The position numbers and the translations under genes are program-made. From Aquatica leii (Eukaryota > Arthropoda > Insecta > Coleoptera > Lampyridae): a stretch of 64,000 nt of DNA. Positions 44,411 through 56,329 of the stretch are shown one piece after another. Positions within the stretch are counted from its first letter, which is position 1. The number at the start of each line of letters is the position of its first letter. Location of the stretch: contig CM069432.1 in NCBI GenBank assembly GCA_035610365.1, forward strand, positions 171,614,035 through 171,678,034, in the 5' to 3' direction. The notes beneath the pieces are model-generated. The model ran no database searches, had not been told where the DNA came from, and saw only the letters and a list, made by a program, of their open reading frames with translations.

Positions 44411-44725
44411 TGATAAGATACATGGAAAAGTTTCAGGCATTAGACAAAACTTACAAAATTAATATTATTTCATAATTTGTAAATAACTATGTGTTCCTTC
44501 ATAATATTTAATTTTTAGTAGGTAATTTCTATTTGTATTTATTAAATGATTATACTTATTAATTGGTTTACTTCTATTGTACTTTAATACATGCAATCAA
44601 TTACCTATTCATATTTAATTGCACACAGAACATAATATAAAATCAATCATGAAATTCTCGTTTTGTGCCATATAGGCCACGGAGTAAGAGAGAGACAACA
44701 ATTCCTCGCATCGGCAGGTTGCATA
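44411..44725. other. Intergenic
   Basis: No gene or clear repeat; AT-rich flank of the P-like fragment. Confidence 0.4.
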
Positions 44726-44872
44726 CCCAGTAAACACACGACGTCCCAGGGACGTTCGTTTTATCTCCAAATGATGTCTTTACATCCCGGGCTTTGAAAC
44801 AGACCTGTATAGGATGTCTTTAATAGGACGTCCTCAGGATGTCAATGAAGAACGTACGTACGTACGTACGTT
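44726..44872. mobile_element. Palindrome-rich element (copy F, GACGTCC type) with ACGT microsatellite
   Basis: The left end CCCAGTAAACAC (44726-44737) fits the shared terminal consensus. The body repeats GACGTCC, GGGACGT, GGATGTC and GGACGTCC and runs into a (ACGT)n microsatellite at about 44852-44871. Noncoding; the right limit is uncertain. Confidence 0.5.
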
Positions 44873-46058
44873 CCTATGCGGGAAAAAACAAATGCAAACT
44901 GAGTGCGCGTGCCCACTTTCCTTCTTGTTCTCTGGTGCCTACTCAACACCCGTACGCTCTTTTGGTATATCAAAGTGGTACACTCTGTTTGCACTCTGGA
45001 TTTGTTTTTAGTTGTGTTCTGACTACTTTATTTATCTGTTCTTTATTTTATTATCTAACATTTTTTGGGTGTTTTAGTGCATAAACAAATTTATTTGGTA
45101 AGTTTTTGGTACCTTGTATTTATTTATAATGTATAAAAATCATCATTTAAAATTATTATTTTGAATTACTAAAAATTAATAAAAGTTTATTGAAATTAAA
45201 AGATCACAATTATTAACAATGGTGATTTAAAACCCCATCTCGCGCGCATACCTATGCGGTGAATTGAAAATATTTATGTTATGTAAAAAAAAAATTTTTT
45301 ACTCAAAAAATTATTTAAGGTTTAAAAGTGTGACGTTGTCTCACGACTTTTATCGTCACGATTCGCAATAAGTCATCCAAAAATGTCGACATGACCGATA
45401 AGGCACAAAATCGCTAATCTAACTAAGAAACTATAACGTTATCGCGTTCTTGGTATTCATAGTTATGATTAGTGTGCGTATTCTCGTAGTTAAAAAATAC
45501 GTCTAGAAATAATTTTGTTTTTATCAGATTCCTCTGATGAAATGTAAATGCGAAACGTATAAAAATTCTTAATGAATTTGCAAAACTGACGCGTTTACAA
45601 AATCTTTTTTAAAAAAAGATTTAAATAATTTTTAACTGGTTATAATCGATCATCTCTTATGATTTAATCAATAATAGAATCGTCAAAAAGATCAATCAAT
45701 AATTCTTCAAAAGAAGTATCAGTTTATCAATTCTTAAATTTAGAAAAATGTAAATTCTGATTACATAGAAATACCAAAATAAGCTTTTCGTATTAACTTT
45801 TTATCGACTCTACATGACGATTACCATCTCTTATGTAGTTGCATTGTTTCAGGCGCCACTTAAAAAAATCGGGAAGAAAGTATAAAAAACTCGCTAAGGA
45901 GGGCCAAAGAACGCCGGGATCGAGAAGATAAAAAAATGAAATAATCTAAATTTATTTTATTTGAATATAATTTGGATTATTATTTAAAAATATAGTTTTA
46001 TGTAATAAAAATTTGTATTTTATTTGATAATGTTATTTTTTATTAAAAATATAATATA
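44873..46058. other. Intergenic with a weak hammerhead-like motif
   Basis: No gene recognised. At about 45533-45560 the plus strand reads CTGATGA, AATGTAAATG, CGAAACG. This recalls the motif at 25759-25791 but has a poor stem II. The rest is AT-rich. Confidence 0.35.
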
Positions 46059-46063
46059 CATAT

Positions 46064-46460
46064 TGTTTAAATTACAATTTAAACATAAAATTGGGTTATT
46101 GAAACATTTATAATTATCAATTGTAAATATACTTAATGATTACTCCACATGTAAAACAATCCAATTGCAAACGTAAGTAGTTACGTTATATTTAGACTTC
46201 CGCTATATCAACACTTTGCGAAGAATGTGTTACATTATAGTAACCCACATTTGTAATAGTAATCATAAATATGCTAACTTTGTATTTCACAACATTGTAA
46301 ATATTGTATATAAATAGTAGACAGTTATTTAATAAAATTATCCTTCAACGTCAACTTGTTTGATCATTTAACACCTGTCCTAGAATCTGGTATCGTTAAG
46401 ATATTGATTACCTGGGCAGGTGTTCTACTATTAAGTACGATAAAACCTTACGTGCTAATA
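46064..46460 (+). repeat. BEL 5' LTR
   Basis: 397 bp, with a TATATAAATA box at 46307-46316 and AATAAA about 20 bp downstream. It is nearly identical to the sequence from 50695 that is split by the hAT element. Confidence 0.92.
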
Positions 46461-46584
46461 TTTGGTCCTTCGAGCCGGATCCACCCTGGATCCACCACCA
46501 CCATCAACTTAACATATGGTTCTTCAAGCAACAACAAACAAAGAAGTTTCACTACCACGGTCCACCACAGCCGATTCCACAATT

Positions 46585-47170
46585 TAACAGATTTACAACC
46601 TGTTAAATTAAGTTACATTTCCGGTCCATACCGAGACCAACGATTCAAGAAAGAACAAAGAAATTCCACTGCCACGGCCCATCCACGGTCCGATACACTA
46701 TTTAACAGAATTACAAACTGTTAAATTAAACTACATTTCCGGTCCATACCGAGACCAACGATTCAAGAAAGAACAAAGAAGTTCCACGGCCCATCCACGG
46801 TACGATACCACAATTTAACAGAATTACAAACTGTTAAATTAAACTACATTTCCGGTCCATCCACGGTCCGATACCACTATTTAACAGAATTACAAACTGT
46901 TAAATTAAACTACATTTCCGGTCCATACCGAGACCAACGATTCAAGAAGGAACAAAGAAATTCCACTGCCACGGCCCATCCACGGTCCGATACACTATTT
47001 AACAGAATTACAAACTGTTAAATTAAACTACATTTCCGGTCCATACCGAGACCAACGATTCAAGAAAGAACAAAGAAATTCCACTGCCACGGCCCATCCA
47101 CGGTCCGATACCACTATTTAACAGATTTACAACCTGTTAAATTAAGCTACATTTCCGGTTCATACCGAGA
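46585..47170 (+). repeat. About 118-bp tandem repeats in the BEL leader, six units
   Basis: ACATTTCCGG recurs at 46614, 46733, 46845, 46912, 47030 and 47149, giving spacings of 119, 112, 67, 118 and 119. Each unit has TTTAACAG and CTGTTAAA arms around a 9-nt loop, GGTCCATACCGAGACCAACG and CACGGCCCATCCACGG. Noncoding; possibly related to RNA structure in the genomic leader. Confidence 0.9.
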
Positions 47171-47348
47171 CCAACAATCCAAGTAAACGAAGAAAAAGTT
47201 ATTCCGGTCCATCCGCGACCATCCAACTAATAAGAAGTTATTTCCGGTTCATCCGCGACCAACAAACAAAGAAGTTCCACTTCCGGTCCATCCAAGGACC
47301 TTCCAGTCAAGAAAAGACAAGCCTATCATACCAAGTAAGTCATCGAGA

Positions 47349-48250
47349 TGACCACTAACATGGACAAAAACGACGCTGAGCAATCACTACGCCGAAAGAA
47401 ACAATCAATTCGAATTCAACACCTGGACCAAACGATCCAATTAATTAACCAAGAAGTACAAGAAGACAAATCAAAATTAAGATATGAACTGTTACTCCAA
47501 AAGATTAACAAGCAGTGAGAAACCATCCAAGTACTACATGAAGACATAATGGTGTACGAAATCAATTTCCAAGACAACTACTTCAAAAATGATGAATATT
47601 TGTTAGCCGAGCGGTCCTACGAAGTAGCAGTTGAAGGTTTACAACAAAAGATTGTTACAACTCAAAAGGTCCAAGAAGTATCGAAACCAAACCTAAAACT
47701 TCCTGAAATAGAAATTCCATTTTTTGACGGAAGCTATGAAAACTGGCCAACCTTTAATGACATTTTCCTTAAAGTTATTCATGAAAATCCATCTTTAACC
47801 AAAATTGAAAAAATGCAATACCTTAAAACCCACATCCGAGAACAACCAAGCAGAATGGTGCAGCATTTACAAATTAGTGACATCAACTATGAAGTGGCTT
47901 GGGAGCTACTTCAGAAGCGGTACTAAAATCAAAGACTAATCGTTTCCAAATTAATTGACAAAATCATAGACATACCGCCCATCCATAATGAATCTACGGA
48001 TAAACTACGACAACTGCATGATGTTATCTCCGAATGTTTAAAAGCAATTGACAACTTAGGCGTTAGTACTACCTCCTGGGGGCCGATAGTTGCACTATCA
48101 TAACTCGAAAGTGGGATCAAGAAACCAATCGTCTGTACGAACAATCTCTGAAGACACCACACGAAATCCAAGACTTACAAGAGTTAATGGACTTTCTGAA
48201 CCGAAGATTCCAGTCATTAGAAGCAGTCGCGGCGGCGAAGAAGACAAGTT
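47349..48250 (+). pseudogene. BEL gag, broken
   Basis: Starts MTTNMDKNDAEQSLRRKK with a coiled-coil-like N-terminus. There is an in-frame TGA at about 47516, then a long open stretch through VEGLQQKIVTTQKVQEVSK and KLPEIEIPFFDGSYENWPTF, the latter being the conserved BEL gag capsid signature (LP-x-x-x-x-P-x-F-x-G). Further stops occur at 47924-47926 and about 48100. It once fed into the zinc-knuckle frame at 48258. Confidence 0.85.
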
Positions 48251-48257
48251 AAGTTAA

Positions 48258-49631
48258 ATGCAACAAACGTCTAGATTTAACAACTACAATTTGAATCCAC
48301 ATTTTACTATCTACAATTCCAACTGGTGCGGAAACTGTAAGCAGCAACATCTAATATACACCTGCCAAAAGTTTAAAGCGTTATCCATTATTACCAGGAT
48401 TCAATTCATAAAAGGCCGACGACTCTGCTTCAACTGCATGAACCACGATATCACGAAGAGATGCCGAAGTCAATTTCGGTGCCTCCAGTGCGGTCAACAG
48501 CATCATACAATGTTGCACAAAGACAGACAGGCCAATTCAAAACCATATAATGGAAACACAACCTCCAAATATTCAAACAAGATATCAAGCCAAAATTTAC
48601 AAGAAAAAGCGAATCCTATTACCAGTCATCTTGGAAAACAAGACCAAACTACAATTTTGGCCACGGCCCTTGTACTTATTAAATCAGCAACAGGAACAAT
48701 GGAATATTTGCGAGTACTGATTGATCCCGGATCGCAATCATCATTCATGACAGAAAGAGCAGCGCAATCCTTGGGGCTACCAAGAGAGAAGATAAGAGCC
48801 GAAATAACAGGTCCGGGAGCAGGAGATCCAAAAATAGCAACCACAAAAATTCAAGCTAAGGTGCACCCACGTTTTCCAAGCAACTTCATACTACCTGTCA
48901 AGTTTCTGGTGATGTCAAAATTAACGCAAGCGTTACCAAGCTATGAGATAGAATACACCAGATTGAACCAACTACAAAACTACGTTCTTGCAGACCCCAC
49001 GTACAACAAACCCGGCCCAATTAATGCCATCCTGGGGGCTGAAGAATTTGGAAAAATAATTCAGCATGGTATTGAAAAAACAAAAGATGGGTTACTGGGT
49101 CAACAGACGGAACTAGGTTGGATATTATCAGGAATTGCAAAAAAATATCAACACGATGATATAAAAATTATCAGCATGATTAGCCGCACCGAAGAAGACC
49201 AACAGTTAACAAAGTTTTGGAATCTCGAAGAAGTGTCAATGAAAAAAATCATTTCTCCAGACGACGCAGCATGTGAAAAACATTACGCAGAGACGACTAA
49301 AAGAAACTACGATGGAAGTTACACAGTCCAAATACCTTTCAAAAAAGAATTCGCACCTGAATTAGGATATTCCAAAACTAAAGCCATTGCAAGATTACTA
49401 CAACTCGAGAAAAGGTTACAAAAGGATAACCACTTGGCAGACCAATACCACAAGTTTATGCAAGAATATTTAAACCTCGGCCACATGAAAGAAATTCCAC
49501 GCCATCTACTAGACGAAGGAAAATACTACATTCCACATCAACCAATTTTAAAAGAGTCAAGTACCACTACAAAACTAAGGGTAGTATTTGACGCATCATT
49601 CAAAGCATCCAATGGAGTCTCAACGCACTAA
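48258..49631 (+). pseudogene. BEL gag-pol: zinc knuckles, protease, RT N-terminus
   Basis: 457 residues. A Cys/His region (WCGNCKQQHLIYTC; LCFNCMNHDITKRC; CLQCGQQHHTMLH) is typical of BEL nucleocapsids. The protease motif is LIDPGSQSSF where active copies have a DSGS-type motif, so the catalytic loop appears altered (Ser to Pro). Downstream are ILGAEEFG, TELGWILSG, then the RT start YIPHQPILKESSTTTKLRVV and FDASFKASNGVS. The frame stops at 49629-49631, where an indel breaks the RT. Confidence 0.88.
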
Positions 49632-50640
49632 TGTACACCGGACCAAGATTGCAACAAGAACTCTCCGACATACTACTACGGTGGAGAAAACATCAAATTG
49701 CATTCAGCGCCGATATTGAGAAAATGTACCGTCAAATTAAGATATCTGAAGACGACCAAAGATTTTACCGGATCCTATGGAGGTTTGACCAATTCACACC
49801 AATACAAGAATTTTGCCTCACGACTGTCACGTAAGGGACAACATCTGCACCATTTCTTGCAATAAGAACTCTTTAGCAATTGGCTGAAGACGAAAAAGTA
49901 TTATACGCAAAAGCATCTAAAGTCATCATGAAAGAATTTTATGTCGACGATGTTTTGTCTGGAGCGGATAACATTGAAGAGGCCATTCAGCTACAATCTG
50001 AAATTACTAAACTGCTAAAATCAGGAGTTAAATCAATGAAGTATCATGTTAAACGCATAATTGGAAACTCAACGTTAACTTATGAAGAACTAACAACACT
50101 ACAACACCAAATAGAAGCCTGCCTAAACTCAAGACCATTGTGTCCATTAACCAACAACGTCGATAACATAGACGTCCTAACACCAGGACACTTCCTTATT
50201 GGAAGAGCAATTGTATCTCCACCCAACCCTGTAACAAATACCATCAATACAAATATATCCTCGAGATGGCAGCTAGTCCAGAAGATGAAGAAGGACGTCT
50301 GGAACACCTGGTCTTCAGATTACCTCAATCGACTTCAACAAAGATATAAATGGAAAACCCGCCGGGACAACTTAAAAATGGGATATCTAGTGCTACTGAA
50401 AGAAGATACTGTAAATCCAAGTCGTTGGCCGTTAGCCCGAATTGCAGAAACCCACCCAGCCAAAGATGGTACCCTCTGAGTGGTCACACTCAAGAAGCCA
50501 GATGCAAACACCTTTAAACGAAGTATCCACAAAATAATTCCTATACCAGTATTACCAGAAAACCAGTCGACTACCGATACAAAGAAGAATGAAACTAAAG
50601 TACGAGCAACCAATGCAAACATGGCAATCACAGCTAAACC
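49631..50640 (+). pseudogene. BEL RT middle fused by deletion to integrase tail
   Basis: Frame 1 (49631-49834) carries FSADIEKMYRQIKISEDDQR with the first RT Asp. Frame 2 (49880-50479) carries KEFYVDDVLSGAD with the catalytic Asp pair and then, with no frame break near 50027 (KLLKSG to VKSMKYHVKR), jumps to the integrase C-terminus: QIEACLNSRPL, VLTPGHFLIGRAI and RWQLVQKMKKDVWNTWSSDY (DUF5641-type module). All of the RT thumb, RNase H and the integrase core are missing. The remaining tail extends to about 50640 after a TGA at 50477. Confidence 0.88.
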
Positions 50641-51227
50641 ACAATCGAACTTCAACCGTTAAAATAAGAACCGTCCGCTGGCGAGGCGCCAGAATGTTTA
50701 AATTACAATTTAAACATAAAATTGGGTTATTGAAACATTTATAATTATCAAACTCAAGAAATTGTAAACATACTTAATGATTACTCCACATGTAAAACAA
50801 TCCAATTGCAAACGTAAGTAGTTACGTTATATTTAGACTGCCGCTATATCAACACTTTGCGAAGAATGTGTTACATTATAGTAACCCACATTTGTAATAG
50901 TAATCATAAATATGCTAACTTTGTATTTCACAACATTGTAAATATTGTATATAAATAGTAGACAGTTATTTAATAAAATTATCATTCAACGTCAACTTGT
51001 TTGATCATTTAACACCTGTCCTAGAATCTGGTATCGTTAAGATATTGATTACCTGGGCAGGTGTTCTACTATCAGTGTTGTAAATAGATAATTTTTAAAT
51101 TATATAGATACAGATAAATTTTTTTTCTTGCAAGAATTATCTAGTATTATATAATAGATAAACTATTTAAACTTTATATAGATAACAGATAATAGATGAA
51201 ATAATCTAGGTAGTAATAACGATAGAT

Positions 51228-51838
51228 CAGTGGCGGCTTTTTAATGAGAGCAAGTGAGCAATTGCACCCCCTGGAATTTTAAACAAAACAAACAAAGCGA
51301 CGGCTAACTGTGGAAGTGTTTAATCAAAGAATAAATACACTAAAGTATTTATTCTTTGGTTTAATTATTACGTATTCATGGTTTGCGGACCGCGCGTGAC
51401 AACAGTAACAACGTGCGATGGTCTACTGAAGAGTGAAGCGAATCGAGGAGCAAAACCTGACAGTTGCTCAATACAGCGTTTAAAATTACATTGGAGGTGG
51501 GGATACTTGTATTTTGCTCGTTTTCAATGCTGCAATATACATAGCGATTGAGCAAGTATTTAGTTTGCTCACGGTAGGTACTCGGAAGGCAAATACAATG
51601 AATTCTGTCGCTAGTTTAGTGGATAATGCGTTTTCGCGATTAACGTATGATGAAAAAATTGCAGTAAAAAATCTTAAACGGCCGATGCCTCAATTATGTT
51701 TAGAAAATAAACAATCTGTTAAAGGTAAAGACGTTATAAGAAAATTCAAATTGGATATTTATAAGAAAAATGTATTAGGTATACTTTTTAATTTTGAAAT
51801 TATGCACCCCCAATGTGAACCACCCCGAGCCGCCACTG
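51228..51838. mobile_element. hAT element 2 nested in hAT element 1
   Basis: Ends CAGTGGCGGCT and AGCCGCCACTG with exact 8-bp duplication CGATAGAT (51220-51227 and 51839-51846). The uninterrupted paralogue at about 61020-61030 still reads CGATAGATGGAG, which is the empty site. Contains a fragment of transposase. Confidence 0.95.
51514..51838 (+). pseudogene. hAT transposase N-terminal fragment
   Basis: The frame includes NSVASLVDNAFSRLTYDEKI, AVKNLKRPMPQL and GKDVIRKFKLDIYKKNVLGI. The RPMPQL...RKF...YKKN spacing recalls the segment just before the TTF-type zinc finger of ZMYM1-like hAT transposases. The zinc finger and catalytic domain are absent, and the frame runs out of the element into its host hAT. 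Family assignment is moderate. Confidence 0.45.
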
Positions 51839-52142
51839 CGATAGATGGAGTTCATTTGAAGAACTATACTATGGAATTTGGAAAATTACTGAAGAAAAAC
51901 ATACATAATGTAACTTGAATTTTACGGAACACTGGATTTTTATAAATTTTATTTAAATAATTTAAATAAAAAATTATATATATACAGATACATATAACTT
52001 ATATATTTTAGATAGTATATAGATACATATAAATAGATAAAAAATATGAATCTAGATTAATTTATCTATATAAATTTATATAGATAATTTACAACACTGT
52101 CTACTATTAAGTACGATAAAACCTTACGTGCTTAATACATAT

Positions 52143-53373
52143 TGCGGTGATAGTTTTACACTGATTATAACTAACGACCATTTATAAAAAAAACAACGAT
52201 AAAGAACAAATAATAAATAACGCTTAAGGGCGCGTTTGAATGCGACATTTTAAATTCGTAGTGAGCGTTGAGAGAAATAACATTACAAAATATAGAGAAT
52301 AGATGTCGCTCTCGATTTAAAGTAGATAACTGTTTATAAAGACGTTGATGCAAAAATTAGAGATGAGCAAATGTTGGTTTTCAATTATATACAATAGTTG
52401 ATTATAAGAAATAATAAAGAAGCTAAAACGTTAATTTAATTATTAAATAACATGCTGCAATTCAATTATTTTACGGTATTACAAAATTACCAGGTATAAC
52501 CGGTATAACTAATAGGTGAATATACCCATCTTGAGACGAAAACCTTGAATTCAATCTCAGCGAACCTTAGCAGCAAACCTTTTATTTTAATTCACTAATG
52601 TTGCACTAATGTGCGATGTCAGCAAATACCTAAATACAAGATAGCAATGCTAACATGTTTTAACAATTCGTTGATTATCTTATTTGAATTCTGTAGTAAT
52701 TTGTATAATATTTAATTTGAATTAAATAAATTTTGCAAACATATTTGTAAGATTTCAAATTTTCTAGATTCAAAAAATTATTTTTTGTAAAACCCTTGCT
52801 ATTTATTTAATTTTATTCAAACCTCCAATATAAAAAAAAGCTCGAGTAAATGGGTCAAGTTGTACGAAATAATCTACCTAAAAAGATGCTAACCAAAAAA
52901 GAAACAAAAATCCCTTTGGTTTTTATTGCTTTGGAGAAACCCCGAAAACAGATATCGATCATGGCTCACTTTATTCACTTTGGTCTGACTTAAAATTTGC
53001 ACTTACGTTTTGCTAGATTTTCTATTGAACTGATTTCGATTTTTTTGTATCTAGCGGTTTTTCAAATAATTTCACAAACTTTCAAATTCCTTCTGAAAGC
53101 TTTGTGTGTTTGTTGCATTTTGCAATCACCCATTTTTTCTAATTATTATGATATGCTGCAACTGCATTTAAAAACTAAACTCTACTTATTTTACTAATAT
53201 CGGATTACTTTAAATAGTGTTTTTATTAATTTTACCAAAGAGACAAAGTTCCGATTTTAACTTTTACAGAAAAAAATTGATTTTATTTTCATTGTTTAAT
53301 AAGATTGTTTATAAAAGAGTCGGTATATAAGTTTCTCAACTCAAAAATCGCAAATTCAAATAAATAGTAAAAT
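52143..53373. other. Intergenic
   Basis: No gene or clear repeat recognised; AT-rich DNA between the BEL and the hAT at 53382. Confidence 0.5.
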
Positions 53374-53525
53374 GTAGATTGCAGTGGCGTACCCAGACTG
53401 ATATGTTGGGGGGGGATTAACGGTAATCAAAGTATAACTAAAATAAGAAAGGGGGGGGGGGGGTTAGCCATTCTCATAAGAAGAACTGTTTTTTCTCTTA
53501 AAAATATTGTTTAAACTTAAATACT

Positions 53526-55042
53526 TTAAAAGTCATTTTGATGTGTCCTGACACCTAAAACAAAATTTACAAAATTGAAAACTCGTATTTGGGTAGCCAA
53601 AATATCATTTGGTATTTTAATAATATTTATAAGACAACAGTTTATACGTAAGTAAAGTAATAATATTTCAATTAATTTGTAAATGTTGGGAAATGCTATC
53701 TCATCGCAACATTCGAAAGCTTCCAAAGCTTGATTTTTAATCTTGTTGTTATGTAATGCAGACAAATAATTTGTTTGCCAAAGTTTTATTTCTGTAATTA
53801 CAACCTGTTTTGGCACTTTAGGCAAGAAAAGATTTAATGATGTTTTTAACGATTCAATCTCTTTTTTCTTATCTGTTCCTTCAGACGAAAAAAGACACAT
53901 AAATCCTTCAAAAACAGCTTTGTGGCCGGTAAACCTTTCTTTTAACTGGCAATACATATCTCACACACAACGTTATTTGCTCTATGATCGATGTGTCTGT
54001 TGTCTCATCTGCTAAAACTGAAAATGCTCCTGCTTTATTTACTTTATCAGACACTATTCAATTATTTGATTCTGTACCTTTGGGCTGATATATGTTTCTC
54101 GAATGGAAGCTGTTTCGAAAAACTTACATAAATTAGCATCTCCTTCAGCTCTATACTTCAAAATAGTTCTAAAATTTCCTTCATTTCTATCACCATAAAT
54201 ATCTTCAATTGGTCCGCTATCTCTATGACCTCTTAAAAAAATTTCTTGCCGCCCACATAATATGACGGCTTCAATTATGGATTTCAATTTATTTCTGTTT
54301 TCTATTGCTTTTTTTTGTCGGTCACTATCAAGTAAATTAATAACAGGCTCTTATTTCTTCTCTTTCATTTTCTTTAAATTTTGATAATCAGTTACAGAAC
54401 GAATGTGGTATTTGGATGTTTAGTGATAATTAAATACTTATATATATAAAAAAATTATATATCTATGTCTCTCTAGCTTTTTTCCAATTGTCAAATTTAA
54501 ATCTGCAAAGCGCGCCCAGTTGTTGAGAACCAATTCTTCCAGTTTTTACAAAAAACAAACAAAATTTGCAAAATGCAACTGTTTGTTTTTCAGAGTAATA
54601 TAACCAATTATACTCCGAAGACCATTTGTACTGAAATTTCAATCCTCGTTTATTAAATTTTTTAAGTACTGGAAACGTATAAGACGGCAGAGTCACCCAT
54701 AATGATCTCAATTATATTTTGAACATTTTTGTTTATAAAATTTCCAATATCGTTTAAATTAAAAAAAATTGTTTCTGAATTGTTTTTATTACTACTTTTT
54801 TCAATGTCCTGATTCTTATTCTCTTGATCATGTACATCTTCACTCTGAGAAACATTTTGAGAAGTTGAAGTCATTGGTAATTCAAACCCGTATGTATCCA
54901 CTTCCCAATCTCGGTCTTTTCTTTTAAAAAAGTTAGTCATTTTGCACTGCTTACTCATATTTTGTAAACGCATTAAATATAACAATAGAAACACAACCAC
55001 AATGCACAACACTTTTTCCGTATACATGCCAAAAACGCACAA
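53526..55042 (-). pseudogene. hAT transposase (TTF zinc finger / DUF4371 type), decayed
   Basis: Minus-strand order: N-terminal segment with MTNFFKRKDRDWEVDTYGFE; a TTF-type finger region (FQYKWSSEYNWLYYSEKQTV, AFCKFCLFFVKTGRIG); DUF4371 (SIIEAVILCGRQEIFLRGH, NEGNFRTILKYRAEG); catalytic FSVLADETTD with its Asp near 54010; and the C-terminal dimerisation part (CCDEIAFPNIYKLIEILLLY). Several frameshifts, stops and deletions, including the middle of the RNase H fold, separate these. Not functional. Confidence 0.85.
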
Positions 55043-55480
55043 GTACTAGCTGGCTATACTTCAGTACAATAAAGTACTCAAATACCATAAAAAAACAACA
55101 ACAAAACGTGCAGTATTTTGGAAAAAATCGTCGCGCAGTTTGACAACGTGGGTACGTGTTTATAATTAAACAGCGCCTAAATAAATATAAAGGAGAAATA
55201 TTGCAATACTCTTATTCGGCGTTTTTTAGTCAAAGTTGCATATGGTTTCGATAATAATAATCGGTGTCGCTGTAATGCCGATTTGCAGTTTTTATTCTAA
55301 ATAAAAATTTTGATTCCTTCTTAACCCAGGTGGCTTTAAGAAACTTGTTTTTAATCTTGACACGTACACCTTATTATATTTTTCTCTGGTTTATTTATTT
55401 ACTGTGTATTTTATTAATAATAATACTCTAATTTATTACACTTGTTATGTCATAAGTATTATTAAAATTTAAATGCATAT

Positions 55481-55931
55481 TGTAACGAATTTATTACTTA
55501 AAAACTAATTTATTTAAACGATTAAAACTACGTTTACTTATTCTAGAAATATGTACACTTTTAAATTAACCAAACTAACTAAATCTAATAATATTTAATG
55601 AAAACACTTACACTATAATTTATATCACCGATAAGATAACGTCTTCGGATATCACTTTTGTTTACACTAATTATCACGTTCACTCGATTCGGTGTACACT
55701 GTTATTTATTTAAAACGCCGCGCGTGCTAACGATACGTATTTATTTCAACTTGATAATCTTCTTAACACATTCGCATTCCAGCAATAACTGACCTACGAT
55801 TTCCATCTTCGGCTTTTATAGACATCGGCGAATCTTTCTCGATCGTTCCTCACTTTTCGCTATATCTTCTAGAAACTAGATAACAGTTCTAGAAGGCTCT
55901 TGCATTTGCAAGTAATTTCTCGGACGTTTCA
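55481..55931 (-). repeat. Solo LTR of the macro-domain Gypsy family
   Basis: 451 bp, starting TGTAACG and ending GTTTCA, closely related to the 478-bp LTRs at 29000 and 37164. Flanked by ATAT on both sides (55477-55480, 55932-55935), the same duplication as the full element. It keeps two TTCTAGAA motifs. It arose by recombination between two LTRs, deleting an element that had inserted within the hAT. Confidence 0.93.
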
Positions 55932-56329
55932 ATATTTAAAACATTGTCAATTTTAGTTTCTTTTACTTCAATTTGTATGTATATTTTAATTGAAGTAGAG
56001 CAGTAAAAATATTAAAAATAATTTTAAATAATCATATTAGTTTTAAATTAATTGAAATAATGTATATAAGTACTATATACATTTTATGTACTAGTAATTT
56101 GGTATATCTATCTAGATAATAACTTTTTTAAAATAAATTTACGTGCATTTAAATACTAAAGTAATAAAACCTACTTCTTACAGTATAAGAATACAGTCGA
56201 CCGACGCATAAGAAGTTACAAAGAAGTAGATTAATATTTTAATAGATATTTTCCCAATTTTTATGGCTGTCTTGGGGGGGGATCTATCCCCTTCATCCCC
56301 CCCCCCGTGGGTACGCCGCTGGTAGATTG

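Larger units (their letters stand above)
51073..52099. mobile_element. hAT non-autonomous element 1 in the BEL 3' LTR
   Basis: Ends CAGTGTTGTAAAT and ATTTACAACACTG; exact 8-bp duplication TCTACTAT at 51065-51072 and 52100-52107. The body is AT-rich with many TATAGATA and ATAGATAA repeats. It is itself split at 51228-51838. A shorter relative without that inner insertion is at 60881-61279. Confidence 0.95.
46064..52137 (+). mobile_element. BEL/Pao LTR retrotransposon, internally deleted and interrupted
   Basis: 5' LTR 46064-46460; 3' LTR from 50695 to 52137, split by a hAT element. The 5-bp duplication CATAT lies at 46059-46063 and 52138-52142. The LTRs begin TGTTTAAATTAC and end CTAATA. Directly after the 5' LTR is TTTGGTCCTTCGAGCCGG, the usual BEL primer-binding region. 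Leader tandem repeats, a broken gag, gag-pol with zinc knuckles, a protease and a partial RT follow, then a deletion removes the rest of RT, RNase H and most of the integrase. GGCGAGGCGCCAGAA precedes the 3' LTR. Not functional. Confidence 0.92.
53382..56321 (-). mobile_element. hAT element 3, G-rich ends, with decayed transposase
   Basis: Left end CAGTGGCGTACCCA followed shortly by a G-run; right end read inward CAGCGGCGTACCCA followed by a G-run. Exact 8-bp duplication GTAGATTG at 53374-53381 and 56322-56329. It contains a ZMYM1-like transposase on the minus strand and a nested solo LTR at 55481-55931. Confidence 0.95.

Noticed and set aside
46585..47170. Possible CRISPR-like or satellite array
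   Set aside because: It lies between the BEL primer-binding site and gag and is a leader tandem repeat.
19400..50690. Recurrent GGCGCC motif (19400, 25351, 31093, 39355, 50685) as one common regulatory signal
   Set aside because: The contexts differ (solo-LTR interior, BEL polypurine region, unassigned patches). Only the 31093 and 39355 cases share clear flanks.
53402..53462. G-runs as a G-quadruplex or assembly artefact
   Set aside because: They are explained as part of the hAT element 3 end, mirrored by C-runs at its other end.
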